A DNA stretch of 8,279 bases, taken from positions 1 through 8,279 of the forward strand of contig NZ_JAIVFR010000247.1 of the NCBI RefSeq assembly GCF_020829685.1, in the 5' to 3' direction. The notes under the pieces are model-generated. The model saw only the letters and a program-made list of their open reading frames with translations. It had not been told where the DNA came from and ran no database searches. A program made the position numbers and the translations under genes. This DNA is from Nostoc sp. CHAB 5715 (GTDB taxonomy: Bacteria > Cyanobacteriota > Cyanobacteriia > Cyanobacteriales > Nostocaceae). Shown here one piece after another: positions 1 through 6,231 of this stretch. How positions within the stretch are numbered: position 1 is the stretch's first letter; each line of letters starts with the position of its first letter.

Positions 1-2
1 GT

Positions 3-686
3 GGGATCAAGATTCAACTACAGCACCCAGAAAACCGGATTATGATTCAGGTGTTTGCTGGAGTAGCGATTAGTGCGATTGCTTTATTCTTTATCTTTAC
101 GTACTTTTTGGGAATTGACCTGACCAGAGGTGCTAGATATAACTTCGTTTACTTTCCCGCGATCGTTGTTTTACTAGGGGCAAGTCTCGCAGTTTGTTGG
201 CATCCTCCCAAGGAAATAAAAAGCATAGGTAAATGGGGAATAAACGATAAAAAAGCTGTGATGTTAATTTGGCTAATGGGATTTTTTAGTGCAGTTACAG
301 TAATCTGCAATCTCGGCTATCAAAAATATTATCGCCCTGACCTGTTTGTGCAATTAATTCAACAAACATCTCCAACACCAGTACTGATTGCCACCACCCA
401 CAAAACTTATGTACACACTGGGGAAATGATGGGAGTAGCTAGGGAGATTAAACTTGCCAATTCACTCCAAAAACCTCTGTTTCTCCTTGCTCATCAAGAC
501 AAATACCCGAATACTTCCACCATTGCTCTGGAAAATACTTTAAATAAATTACCACGACCTTTTGACTTGTGGCTGGTAAACTTTCACGCACCCGTAGCAG
601 AAGCCGTCAAAACATGCGTTAGGTCTGATACTCAATCAATGCCTAGCATAGATGGCTACGAATATGAACTTTATCATTGTCAATAA
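3..686 (+). CDS. C-terminal part of a multi-pass membrane glycosyltransferase-like protein (5' end outside window)
   Basis: The frame is open to the left edge (readable from position 3, with residues GIKIQLQHPENRI before the first Met at 42), so this is the 3' end of a longer gene and not a 214-residue protein starting at 42. No ribosome-binding site precedes that Met. Three hydrophobic helices are visible after it, at about residues 2-25, 35-53 and 70-90. A soluble tail of about 120 residues follows and ends in YELYHCQ. The layout of membrane helices, a charged R-G-A-R-Y loop before a helix, and a globular C-terminus resembles cyanobacterial GT39/ArnT-like glycosyltransferases, which move sugars from lipid-linked donors at the membrane. 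The catalytic N-terminus lies outside the window, so the family call is inference from the tail. The neighbouring sugar-nucleotide enzyme is compatible with a cell-surface glycan role. The stop TAA lies three bases before the repeat block. Confidence 0.6.
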   Translation, partial: GIKIQLQHPENRIMIQVFAGVAISAIALFFIFTYFLGIDLTRGARYNFVYFPAIVVLLGASLAVCWHPPKEIKSIGKWGINDKKAVMLIWLMGFFSAVTVICNLGYQKYYRPDLFVQLIQQTSPTPVLIATTHKTYVHTGEMMGVAREIKLANSLQKPLFLLAHQDKYPNTSTIALENTLNKLPRPFDLWLVNFHAPVAEAVKTCVRSDTQSMPSIDGYEYELYHCQ

Positions 687-689
687 GCT

Positions 690-771
690 GGGGAGTGGGG
701 AGTGGGGAGTGGGGAGTGGGGGATGAGGGGGATGAGGGGGATGAGGGGGATGAGGGAGATGAGGGGGATGA
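690..771. repeat. G-rich tandem array: 4 x 7-mer GGGGAGT then 6 x 9-mer GGGGGATGA
   Basis: Four exact GGGGAGT units (690-717) pass directly into six GGGGGATGA units (718-771, the fifth being GGGAGATGA). The array starts three bases after the stop codon of the upstream gene, so it lies in that gene's 3' untranslated region. It belongs to the short tandemly repeated repetitive (STRR) class known from heterocystous cyanobacteria. Runs of four to five G separated by three or four bases meet the usual G-quadruplex pattern on the + strand. The reading frames through it encode only low-complexity peptide and are not genes. The 62 bp that separate it from the next array show no gene. Confidence 0.9.
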
Positions 772-838
772 GGGGAAGTTAGAACTCCGTTCATCCACCT
801 CAAAGACATTCATCTCTTTCAGAACCTCAAACCTCCTC

Positions 839-929
839 ATGCCCCATGCCCCCTGCCCCATGCCCCATGCCCAATGCCCAATGCCCAATGCCCCATGCCC
901 AATGCCCCATGCCCAATGCCCCATGCCCA
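839..929. repeat. C-rich heptamer array: 13 units of ATGCCC(C/A)
   Basis: Thirteen contiguous 7-bp units alternate between ATGCCCC and ATGCCCA, with a single CTGCCCC at 853-859. It is an STRR-type array. Here the G-rich strand is the - strand, opposite to the array at 690-771. Together the two arrays occupy nearly half of the 366-bp gap between the membrane protein and the pyrophosphorylase gene. I found no promoter with good spacing in the remaining 930-1052 stretch. Confidence 0.9.
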
Positions 930-1041
930 ATCTATATGCATCTTGTGGAAGTTCCTCAAATATCGATATCCATAGGAGACTAGAGAAAGAAGAAGAAAAT
1001 ATATCTGACACGTTTTCAAGCAGCGAAGGCTGTAATTAGTT

Positions 1042-1048
1042 AAGGAGG
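1042..1048 (+). promoter_or_regulatory. strong Shine-Dalgarno AAGGAGG
   Basis: AAGGAGG lies four bases before the ATG at 1053 and is the best ribosome-binding site in the window. It fixes the start of the pyrophosphorylase gene. The [11 protein letters not shown] nucleotide-binding motif beginning at residue 8 confirms that start. Confidence 0.85.
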
Positions 1049-1052
1049 ATTT

Positions 1053-3581
1053 ATGCGTGCAGTACTGATGGCGGGGGGTTCGGGAACGCGGCTTCGCCCG
1101 TTAACTTGCGATCTGCCTAAACCGATGGTGCCGATCCTTAATCGACCAATTGCCGAACATATTATCAATCTCCTCAAACGACATCAAATTACAGAAGTTA
1201 TTGCGACATTACATTATTTGCCTGATGTCTTGCGAGACTATTTTCTAGATGGCAGTGATTTTGGCGTTCAGATGACTTATGCCGTCGAAGAAGATCAGCC
1301 TCTGGGTACGGCAGGCTGTGTAAAAAATATTGCTGAACTTCTTGATGAAACCTTTTTAGTCATTAGCGGCGATAGTATAACAGATTTTGACCTCACGGGT
1401 GCGATCGCATTTCACAAACAAAATAAGTCGAAAGCTACTTTGATTTTGACCAGGGTTCCCAACCCGATTGAATTTGGGGTGGTGATTACCGATGAGGAAA
1501 GACGAATTCGCCGATTTTTAGAAAAACCCTCTAGTAGTGAAATTTTTTCCGATACCGTCAACACTGGTACTTACATTCTCGAACCAGAAGTTTTAGAATA
1601 TCTGCCAGCAAACATTGAATCCGACTTTTCTAAAGACTTATTCCCTTTACTATTAGCAAAAGATGAGCCAATGTATGGTTACATTGCTCAAGGTTACTGG
1701 TGCGATGTTGGTCACTTAGATGCCTATCGGGAAGCTCAATATGACGCCTTAGATCGGAAGGTAAATCTCGATTGTGCCTATAAAGAAGTTTCTACTAAGT
1801 TATGGGTGGGTCAAAATACTTACATCGACCAGACGGCTGTGATTGAAACCCCAGCAGTGATTGGTGATAACTGCCGCATCGGTGCAAGAGTACAAATTGA
1901 GGCAGGAACTGTAATTGGAGATAATGTCACTATTGGCGCTGATGCGAATCTCAAACGTCCCATACTGTGGAATGGGGCATTCATTGGCGATGAAGCCCAT
2001 CTTTCTGCCTGTGTAATTTCCCGTGGCGCTCGTGTAGACCGCCGCGCCCATGTATTAGAAGCTGCTGTTGTGGGTTCGCTTTCCACGGTGGGAGAAGAAG
2101 CCCAAATTAGCCCCGGCGTGCGCGTTTGGCCCAGTAAAAAGATTGAGTCAGGGGCAGTTTTAAATATTAACTTGATTTGGGGGAACATCGCCCAACGGAA
2201 TTTATTCGGTCAACGTGGTGTCCAAGGATTAGCTAATATCGACATCACACCAGAATTCGCCGTGAAATTGGGATCTGCTTATGGTTCTACCTTAAAACCT
2301 GGTTCTAAGGTAACGGTTTCCCGTGACCAGCGTAATATCTCTCGGATGGTGACGCGATCGCTTATTGCTGGTTTGATGTCAGTAGGTATTGATATTCAAA
2401 ACCTCGATGCTACAGCTATCCCCATTGCCCGCACGGTTATACCCACAATGTCGGTAGTTGGTGGTATCCATGTGCGGGTACACCCCGATCGCCCTGACTA
2501 CATTTTGATTGAATTCATGGATGCCAAGGGCATTAATATCACCAAAGCTCTAGAAAAGAAAATTGAAGGGGCTTACTTTAAGGAAGATATGCGGCGAGCG
2601 CTAATTCATGAAATTGGCGATGTATCTTATCCCAGCCAAGTCATGGATCGCTACTGCACTGCTTTTGAGAAACTTTTGCATGTTCATACACTCCGTAACA
2701 GCCGCGCAAAAGTGGTGATTGACTATGTTTATGCAGTATCGGGGGCAGTTTTACCTCAAATGTTGGATAAATTTGGTGCTGATGCAGTGGTACTGAATGC
2801 CAGTGTCAATAAAACGGCGATGTCTGTAGCTGACCGCGAAGCACTGCTGACTCAGTTAGGTCATGTAGTCGAGGCATTGAAAGCTAACTTTGGTGTGCAA
2901 GTCACGGCTAATGGAGAACAGCTGATTTTAGTTGATGAATCAGGCTACCCAATTCGTGGGGAAACTTTAACAGCACTGATGGTAGACATGATTCTGACGG
3001 CTAACCCCAGAGGGACTGTAGTAGTGCCAGTTCATGCTTCCAGTGCTATTGAACAAGTCGCCCGCCGCCATGATGGCAGAGTGATTCGCACTAAAGCCAA
3101 CCCCACAGCTTTAATGGAAGCTTGTCAGAAAAACCTAAATGTGGTAATAGGAGGTAGTGGAGATACTGGTTTTATTTTCCCGCAACTGCATCCGGGATTT
3201 GATTCCATGTTCTGTATTGCGAAGATCATTGAGATGTTGACTATACAGGAGCGATCGCTTGCTGCTGCTAGGTCAGAATTGCCCCGTGTAATTCACAAAA
3301 CTTATACAATACGCTGCCCGTGGACAGCTAAGGGTGCTTTGATGCGTTACTTGGTGGAAACTCATCCAGCCCAAAACCTAGAACTCATCGATGGAGTGAA
3401 AATTTGTCAGCCCTACGATGACAGTTGGCTGTTAGTTTTACCAGATGCTAGCGAACCACTGGTGCATTTGTATGCAAATAGCAACGATCGCGATTGGGTA
3501 GATGAGACTGTGAGAAACTACCGCACTCGTGTCCAGTCGTTTGTGGAAAGACAACAAGAATATCAACCAGCCGAAGCGTAG
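1053..3581 (+). CDS. mannose-1-phosphate guanylyltransferase-type pyrophosphorylase with beta-helix and degenerate phosphomannomutase domain
   Basis: This 842-residue cytosolic enzyme likely makes a nucleotide-sugar (GDP-mannose by usual annotation) from sugar-1-phosphate and NTP, for polysaccharide synthesis. Residues 1-235 are the nucleotidyltransferase: [11 protein letters not shown] (8-18), PKP (22-24), LGTAG (84-88), metal-binding D107, EKP (157-159), NTGTY (170-174) and W-C-D-V-G (216-220, second metal Asp 218). Residues about 250-375 are hexapeptide repeats of a left-handed beta-helix. Residues about 390-842 match the phosphohexomutase fold (RDQR at 424-427, GGI at 470-472), but the catalytic loops are changed. 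The phosphoserine loop TASHNP is RVHPDR (475-480), DGDGDR is TANGEQ (618-623), GEQSGH is GSGDTG (701-706), and R-P-S-G-T-E-P is LPDASEP (796-802). The first domain should be active and the last probably not. The length matches cyanobacterial homologues of this architecture. Actual base and sugar specificity cannot be read from sequence; a UDP- or GDP-glucose product is possible. Confidence 0.9.
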   Translation: MRAVLMAGGSGTRLRPLTCDLPKPMVPILNRPIAEHIINLLKRHQITEVIATLHYLPDVLRDYFLDGSDFGVQMTYAVEEDQPLGTAGCVKNIAELLDETFLVISGDSITDFDLTGAIAFHKQNKSKATLILTRVPNPIEFGVVITDEERRIRRFLEKPSSSEIFSDTVNTGTYILEPEVLEYLPANIESDFSKDLFPLLLAKDEPMYGYIAQGYWCDVGHLDAYREAQYDALDRKVNLDCAYKEVSTKLWVGQNTYIDQTAVIETPAVIGDNCRIGARVQIEAGTVIGDNVTIGADANLKRPILWNGAFIGDEAHLSACVISRGARVDRRAHVLEAAVVGSLSTVGEEAQISPGVRVWPSKKIESGAVLNINLIWGNIAQRNLFGQRGVQGLANIDITPEFAVKLGSAYGSTLKPGSKVTVSRDQRNISRMVTRSLIAGLMSVGIDIQNLDATAIPIARTVIPTMSVVGGIHVRVHPDRPDYILIEFMDAKGINITKALEKKIEGAYFKEDMRRALIHEIGDVSYPSQVMDRYCTAFEKLLHVHTLRNSRAKVVIDYVYAVSGAVLPQMLDKFGADAVVLNASVNKTAMSVADREALLTQLGHVVEALKANFGVQVTANGEQLILVDESGYPIRGETLTALMVDMILTANPRGTVVVPVHASSAIEQVARRHDGRVIRTKANPTALMEACQKNLNVVIGGSGDTGFIFPQLHPGFDSMFCIAKIIEMLTIQERSLAAARSELPRVIHKTYTIRCPWTAKGALMRYLVETHPAQNLELIDGVKICQPYDDSWLLVLPDASEPLVHLYANSNDRDWVDETVRNYRTRVQSFVERQQEYQPAEA

Positions 3582-3598
3582 TTTGTAATACTTCGGCT
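3569..3598 (+). terminator. possible stem-loop over the pyrophosphorylase stop codon
   Basis: AGCCGAAG (3569-3576) and CTTCGGCT (3591-3598) form a perfect 8-bp stem with a 14-nt loop that contains the TAG stop. No clear T-tract follows (CCTTTCG), so this is a weak terminator candidate at best. It may instead be a chance or repeat-derived fold. Confidence 0.35.
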
Positions 3599-3602
3599 CC
3601 TT

Positions 3603-3627
3603 TCGACTTCGCTACCTCGACTTCGCT
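3603..3627. repeat. two direct copies of TCGACTTCGCT
   Basis: TCGACTTCGCT occurs at 3603-3613 and 3617-3627, separated by ACC. CTTCG-rich sequence of this look is a frequent dispersed intergenic repeat in filamentous cyanobacteria (family knowledge, not verified here). It lies in the convergent gap and has no coding signal. Confidence 0.55.
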
Positions 3628-3660
3628 CGGCACAAGTCAAGGCAAGTGCGAGAGTACAAG

Positions 3661-3721
3661 TTCGTAATTCGTAATTCGTAATTCGTAATTTAATTACGAA
3701 CTACGAATTAGCAATTACGAA
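3661..3721. repeat. inverted heptamer array: 4 x TTCGTAA facing 4 x TTACGAA, long hairpin
   Basis: Four perfect TTCGTAA heptamers (3661-3688) are followed by TTTAA and then by four units of the reverse complement (3694-3721: TTACGAA, CTACGAA, TTAGCAA, TTACGAA). The two 28-base arms pair with only three mismatches across a five-base loop. It therefore combines an STRR-like tandem array with a palindrome. It sits between two convergent genes, ending 24 bp from the stop of the small - strand gene, and could act as a transcript-end barrier for both. No T-tract is evident. Confidence 0.88.
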
Positions 3722-3745
3722 TTATGTTGAGGGGGTTCAAAATTA

Positions 3746-4054
3746 TTATTGAACATTCGGACATTCTGGTAAATTTTTCTTTGCGTATTTGCAATCAAAA
3801 TAAATTAAAGCTTCTCTAGTAGAGTTAAAACTCCCATCTGTGTAACGTGGGTCACTATTTGGACTTGCTTCATATAACCAAACTTTCAAATAGTAATGAC
3901 TATTATCATCGGTAGACCATAATTCATAACGGTAATCACCTCCTGAACCCTGGTTATTTAAATAGTCAGCTAGTACTTTATTTGATGCAGACAACAAGCT
4001 CAATACAGTCAAAACAGGAATTACAGCTACTTTTAGTGTTTGGATGAATTTCAT
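3746..4054 (-). CDS. small secreted hypothetical protein (102 aa)
   Basis: I do not recognise the family. A signal peptide is clear: basic start MKFIQTLK, hydrophobic core at about 9-23, and a likely cleavage after V-L-A (27-29), leaving about 73 residues. The mature part is aromatic and acidic (YRYELW, HYYLKVWLYE) with a predicted beta character. It contains exactly two cysteines, C88 and C98, near the C-terminus, which may form a disulfide in the periplasm. The start codon is preceded only by weak purine-rich sequence, but the signal peptide beginning at the first Met supports it. The gene is transcribed away from the flavodoxin gene and toward the pyrophosphorylase gene. Small secreted proteins of similar size and layout are common as unnamed proteins in cyanobacteria. 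No function is proposed. Confidence 0.7.
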   Translation of the reverse strand: MKFIQTLKVAVIPVLTVLSLLSASNKVLADYLNNQGSGGDYRYELWSTDDNSHYYLKVWLYEASPNSDPRYTDGSFNSTREALIYFDCKYAKKNLPECPNVQ

Positions 4055-4247
4055 AAATGCACAAAAAATTTACTTTCTCTAGCTTCCTTTACCGATGTAT
4101 GTTTTGAAACCAGTAATAATTCGGAATATTCTGTGAACATATATTAAGCCACTTACAAAAAGTAGGGGTGGAATGAAGGGCCGCCTTTTCGGTTTGTTTC
4201 CTGAAATACTTTACAAAATTTTACTTAAATTAAATGATAAAAAAGTT

Positions 4248-4283
4248 TCAATAAGTCTGGTAGGATATCTTCAGGCTTATTGA
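4248..4283. promoter_or_regulatory. 12-bp-arm dyad overlapping the flavodoxin -35 region
   Basis: TCAATAAGTCTG (4248-4259) and CAGGCTTATTGA (4272-4283) are inverted repeats matching at 11 of 12 positions. The 12-base centre itself contains GATATC. The right arm covers most of the proposed -35 hexamer at 4280-4285. The arrangement suits an operator for a dimeric regulator, or an mRNA hairpin from an upstream start. No regulator can be named. Confidence 0.45.
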
Positions 4284-4308
4284 TATAGATATTCATTAAG
4301 CTGATAAT
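4280..4308 (+). promoter_or_regulatory. candidate sigma70-type promoter of flavodoxin, TTGATA-N17-GATAAT
   Basis: The -35 TTGATA (4280-4285) and -10 GATAAT (4303-4308) each match consensus at five of six positions with the ideal 17-bp spacing. Transcription would start near 4315, giving a leader of roughly 57 nt before the ATG at 4372. The AGGTGA at 4362-4367 is the probable ribosome-binding site. Confidence 0.5.
4282..4300. promoter_or_regulatory. Fur-box-like site inside the flavodoxin promoter spacer
   Basis: The 19-bp stretch beginning GATATAGATATTCATTA matches 14 of 19 positions of the classical Fur consensus (GATAAT-GATAAT-CATTATC). It fills the spacer between the candidate -35 and -10. 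Iron-loaded Fur bound there would block RNA polymerase, as expected for an iron-stress flavodoxin gene. The region is AT-rich, which raises the chance of a coincidental match. Confidence 0.4.
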
Positions 4309-4371
4309 ATATTTCAAGAAAGCAAATAGGTATCTTGGCGATCGCATCTCAACTATATATCAGGTGAAAAT

Positions 4372-4884
4372 ATGTCGAAAAAAATCGGTCTGTTCTACGG
4401 TACTCAAACTGGCAACACTGAATCTGATGCTGAAAAAATTCGGGATGAGTTTGGTGGTGATCTTGTAACATTACATCCCATTTACGAGGCGGATACTACC
4501 ACCTTTGATGAGTATGACTTGCTGATTATTGGCTCTCCCACTTGGGATATTGGTCAACTTCAGAGCGATTGGGAAAGCTTTTTCCCCGATCTGGATGAAA
4601 TAGATTTTAGTGGTAAGTTAGTTGCCTATTTTGGTGATGGAGACCAATATGGCTATGCCGATAACTTCCAGGATGCAATAGGAATTCTGGAAGAAAAAAT
4701 TTCCCAGCGAGGCGGTAAAACTGTTGGTTACTGGCCAACTGAGGGTTATGACTTTGAGAATTCTAGAGCTTTGAGAAATGGCAAGTTTGTAGGATTAGCA
4801 CTTGATGAAGGTAGTCAATCTGATTTAACAGACGAGCGAATTAAAACTTGGGTTGCTCAGTTGAAAACAGAATTTGGTTTGTAG
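4372..4884 (+). CDS. isiB: long-chain flavodoxin
   Basis: This 170-residue FMN protein carries single electrons and replaces ferredoxin between photosystem I and FNR (or nitrogenase) when iron is scarce. The length and residues match Nostoc/Anabaena flavodoxin closely. The FMN phosphate loop is GTQTGNT (10-16). The isoalloxazine is sandwiched by W58 (in SPTWDIG) and Y95 (in GDQYGYADNF). The extra loop of long-chain flavodoxins (about 120-140) is present, and the C-terminus is WVAQLKTEFGL. The start is set by conserved MSKKIGLFYG. No isiA (CP43') gene is adjacent, so it is not the classic isiAB operon here. The gene has its own candidate iron-responsive promoter and is closed by a strong palindromic terminator, so it is probably monocistronic. 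The symbol follows cyanobacterial usage. Heterocystous strains may have a second flavodoxin, so orthology to the iron-induced copy is likely but not proven. Confidence 0.95.
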   Translation: MSKKIGLFYGTQTGNTESDAEKIRDEFGGDLVTLHPIYEADTTTFDEYDLLIIGSPTWDIGQLQSDWESFFPDLDEIDFSGKLVAYFGDGDQYGYADNFQDAIGILEEKISQRGGKTVGYWPTEGYDFENSRALRNGKFVGLALDEGSQSDLTDERIKTWVAQLKTEFGL

Positions 4885-4892
4885 AGATTAGG

Positions 4893-4917
4893 GGCGCACA
4901 GCTAGCTGTGCGCCTTT
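4893..4917 (+). terminator. rho-independent terminator of flavodoxin gene
   Basis: GGCGCACAGCT (4893-4903) and AGCTGTGCGCC (4904-4914) form a perfect 22-bp palindrome starting eight bases after the stop, followed by TTTATT. In RNA the central bases open to give a tight loop. The T-run is short but the stem is very strong. Confidence 0.85.
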
Positions 4918-4951
4918 ATTGAAATTGATAATTTAGAAGTTATAGGTATTT

Positions 4952-5704
4952 ATGTCTGATTTATTTGATGTTCTGTGGTTAAATGCCAGTCCTATATTGA
5001 AGCGTTTTGATAAACCATTACTTGAATATTTATCTGGGTATATAAGCGTCGCCCAATGGGAATACCAGCAAACCAAAGATGAAGCCAGTTGCATAGATCA
5101 AGCTGTGGATTTGGTGTATGACTTTTTAAAATCGCGCCATCGCCCCGTGCATTTAGCAGGACATGGGATGGGTGGTGCGATCGCCTTAACCTTTGCGCGT
5201 CGATTTCCCGAAAAAGTGCGATCGCTCACCTTGCTAGCTGTAGCAGCTCAACCTGCAAACAATTGGCAGGCTCACTATTACTTTCAACGACAACTTTTTA
5301 GCATCAGCCGTGAGCTAGTTTTAGCAAGCAACGTTCGCAGTCTATTTGGAAATCAACCACCTCATACCACTAAAAAGTTAGTAGCTGCCTTAGATAAGGA
5401 TTTAGAACAATCTCCATCATCACACTCTTTATTTAAGTTGGTTTATTTACCCAAGGGTGGAGTTTCTATGCCAATGATGGTATGTGGTAGCAAGAGCGAT
5501 CCGGTAGTCAATCCACTTGCATTGCATGACTGGTTAAATTGGTTCAAGCCAGAAGATAAACTTTGGGAATGCCCAGAAGGATATCATTTTTTTCACTACT
5601 TCTATCCTCAACAGGTTGGTGAAGAGATTTTGAGTTTTTGGCAACACCATCATCCGCATCTGGTAAAAGCATCTGCACTATCTTTTAGCACTTCTACAAA
5701 TTAG
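4952..5704 (+). CDS. alpha/beta-hydrolase-fold protein with glycine at the nucleophile position
   Basis: This 250-residue protein has alpha/beta-hydrolase layout. The nucleophile elbow reads GHGMGG (70-75) where active members have G-H-S-x-G, so residue 72 is Gly (codon GGG at 5165-5167). The other triad residues seem kept: D183 in GSKSDPVV and H212 in EGYHFFHYF. A helical cap insert (about 105-165) lies between. A serine hydrolase mechanism is therefore unlikely. A binding or scaffold role, or an unusual chemistry, is inference. Similar hydrolase-like proteins beginning MSDLFDVLWLNASP appear, as I recall, in other cyanobacteria, which would make the substitution inherited and not a local error. 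The start is the first Met of that conserved beginning, and its Shine-Dalgarno is weak. The flavodoxin terminator lies 35 bp upstream, so read-through would be needed for co-transcription. Confidence 0.75.
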   Translation: MSDLFDVLWLNASPILKRFDKPLLEYLSGYISVAQWEYQQTKDEASCIDQAVDLVYDFLKSRHRPVHLAGHGMGGAIALTFARRFPEKVRSLTLLAVAAQPANNWQAHYYFQRQLFSISRELVLASNVRSLFGNQPPHTTKKLVAALDKDLEQSPSSHSLFKLVYLPKGGVSMPMMVCGSKSDPVVNPLALHDWLNWFKPEDKLWECPEGYHFFHYFYPQQVGEEILSFWQHHHPHLVKASALSFSTSTN

Positions 5705-5743
5705 TGAGATACAAAAGTGGGATGCCTGACGACAAGCCTTACG

Positions 5744-5785
5744 GCTACGCATTTGTGAAAATTGGGGTTTAATGGGGTGCGTAGC
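5744..5785. repeat. inverted repeat in the convergent gap
   Basis: GCTACGCA (5744-5751) and TGCGTAGC (5778-5785) pair perfectly over a 26-base loop. Related bits (CAAG/CTTG, and a second CGTAGCC at 5793-5799) extend an imperfect palindrome. It lies between the stop of the hydrolase-fold gene and the convergent - strand gene end and may be a degraded dispersed palindromic element or a two-way terminator. Nothing else is seen in 5705-5856. Confidence 0.5.
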
Positions 5786-5856
5786 TTGCCACCGTAGCCA
5801 TCACTAATTATTTTACCACTCATTATTGATAGTTCATCCTTTCAAGCTGAATGTAA

Positions 5857-6231
5857 TCATTCGGATAGGCGTTCTCGAAAATAAAGGCGATATAAATTAC
5901 AAAGGCATTGAACTTTATTTTCTTTAAATTCAATTAAGCCCAGACTGCGTAATTTAAAACTTTGTACAGAGTCTAACTTCACAGGAATATCACTCTCAAT
6001 CACTTTTTTCATCGCTGCTTTTAACAATTTATCTTCTTCCAGTAGTGAAAGATAGGGATGTAAAAAACCTCTAAATAATCCCTCGTCAGTGGGAGCAACT
6101 TTCAGAAATTGTTCTAAAGTTAAATTACCTGTGGCAATTTGATAAAGAGCAGTCCTTAATAAATAAGGATGACCATCAATCATTCCCCTTAATTGTCCGA
6201 TTTGTGTATCTGACCAATTTAATTTATGTCG
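5857..6231 (-). pseudogene. severed C-terminal part of the esterase/AAA-like protein
   Basis: Reading on past the TAA in the same frame gives R-H-K-L-N-W-S-D-T-Q-I-G-Q-L-R-G and then MIDGHPYLLRTALYQ and so on to a TGA at 5859-5857. That is 124 residues with no other defect. DGHPYL and the closing LYRLYFRERL are hallmarks of the AAA-like_35 C-terminal helical/winged-helix part. With the stop read as a sense codon, the whole gene 7731-5857 would encode about 624 residues. The internal ATG at 6183 would give a 108-residue orphan without a ribosome-binding site, so I treat this as the tail of the upstream frame. A single substitution (+ strand G to A at 6234, CAA to TAA in the gene) explains the break. 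A sequencing error or stop-codon read-through cannot be excluded. Confidence 0.8.

Larger units (their letters stand above)
4055..4371. other. divergent intergenic region between the small secreted protein and flavodoxin
   Basis: This 317-bp AT-rich stretch has no open frame of note. The part from about 4248 to 4308 holds a dyad, a sigma70-like promoter and a Fur-box-like sequence, listed separately. A HIP1 octamer lies at 4338-4345 in the flavodoxin leader. A short GC-rich patch at about 4177-4200 stands out from the AT-rich surroundings but forms only a four-base stem. I could not define a promoter for the - strand gene with confidence. Confidence 0.6.

Noticed and set aside
690..929. CRISPR array
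   Set aside because: The units are 7-9 bp and contiguous, with no unique spacers and no cas genes nearby.
1005..1036. Promoter for the pyrophosphorylase gene (CTGACA ... TGTAAT)
   Set aside because: The hexamers are 20 bp apart, and the start point would fall on the ribosome-binding site.
643..1039. Open frames through the tandem arrays on both strands (643-1011 -, 677-1039 +, 837-1019 -)
   Set aside because: They consist of repeat-encoded peptide (GDEGDE, PSSPSS, HAPCPMP) created by stop-free simple repeats. They have no independent coding signal.
1800..2188. Open frames on the - strand inside the pyrophosphorylase gene
   Set aside because: They are antisense shadows of the beta-helix repeats. 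The + strand frame has complete domain motifs.
3448..3633. 61-residue frame on the - strand over the 3' end of the pyrophosphorylase gene
   Set aside because: It is antisense to a well-supported domain, runs into a dispersed repeat, and has no protein features.
5857..6183. Independent 108-residue gene starting at the ATG at 6183
   Set aside because: The same frame continues upstream to the TAA with family-typical residues, and no ribosome-binding site precedes the ATG.
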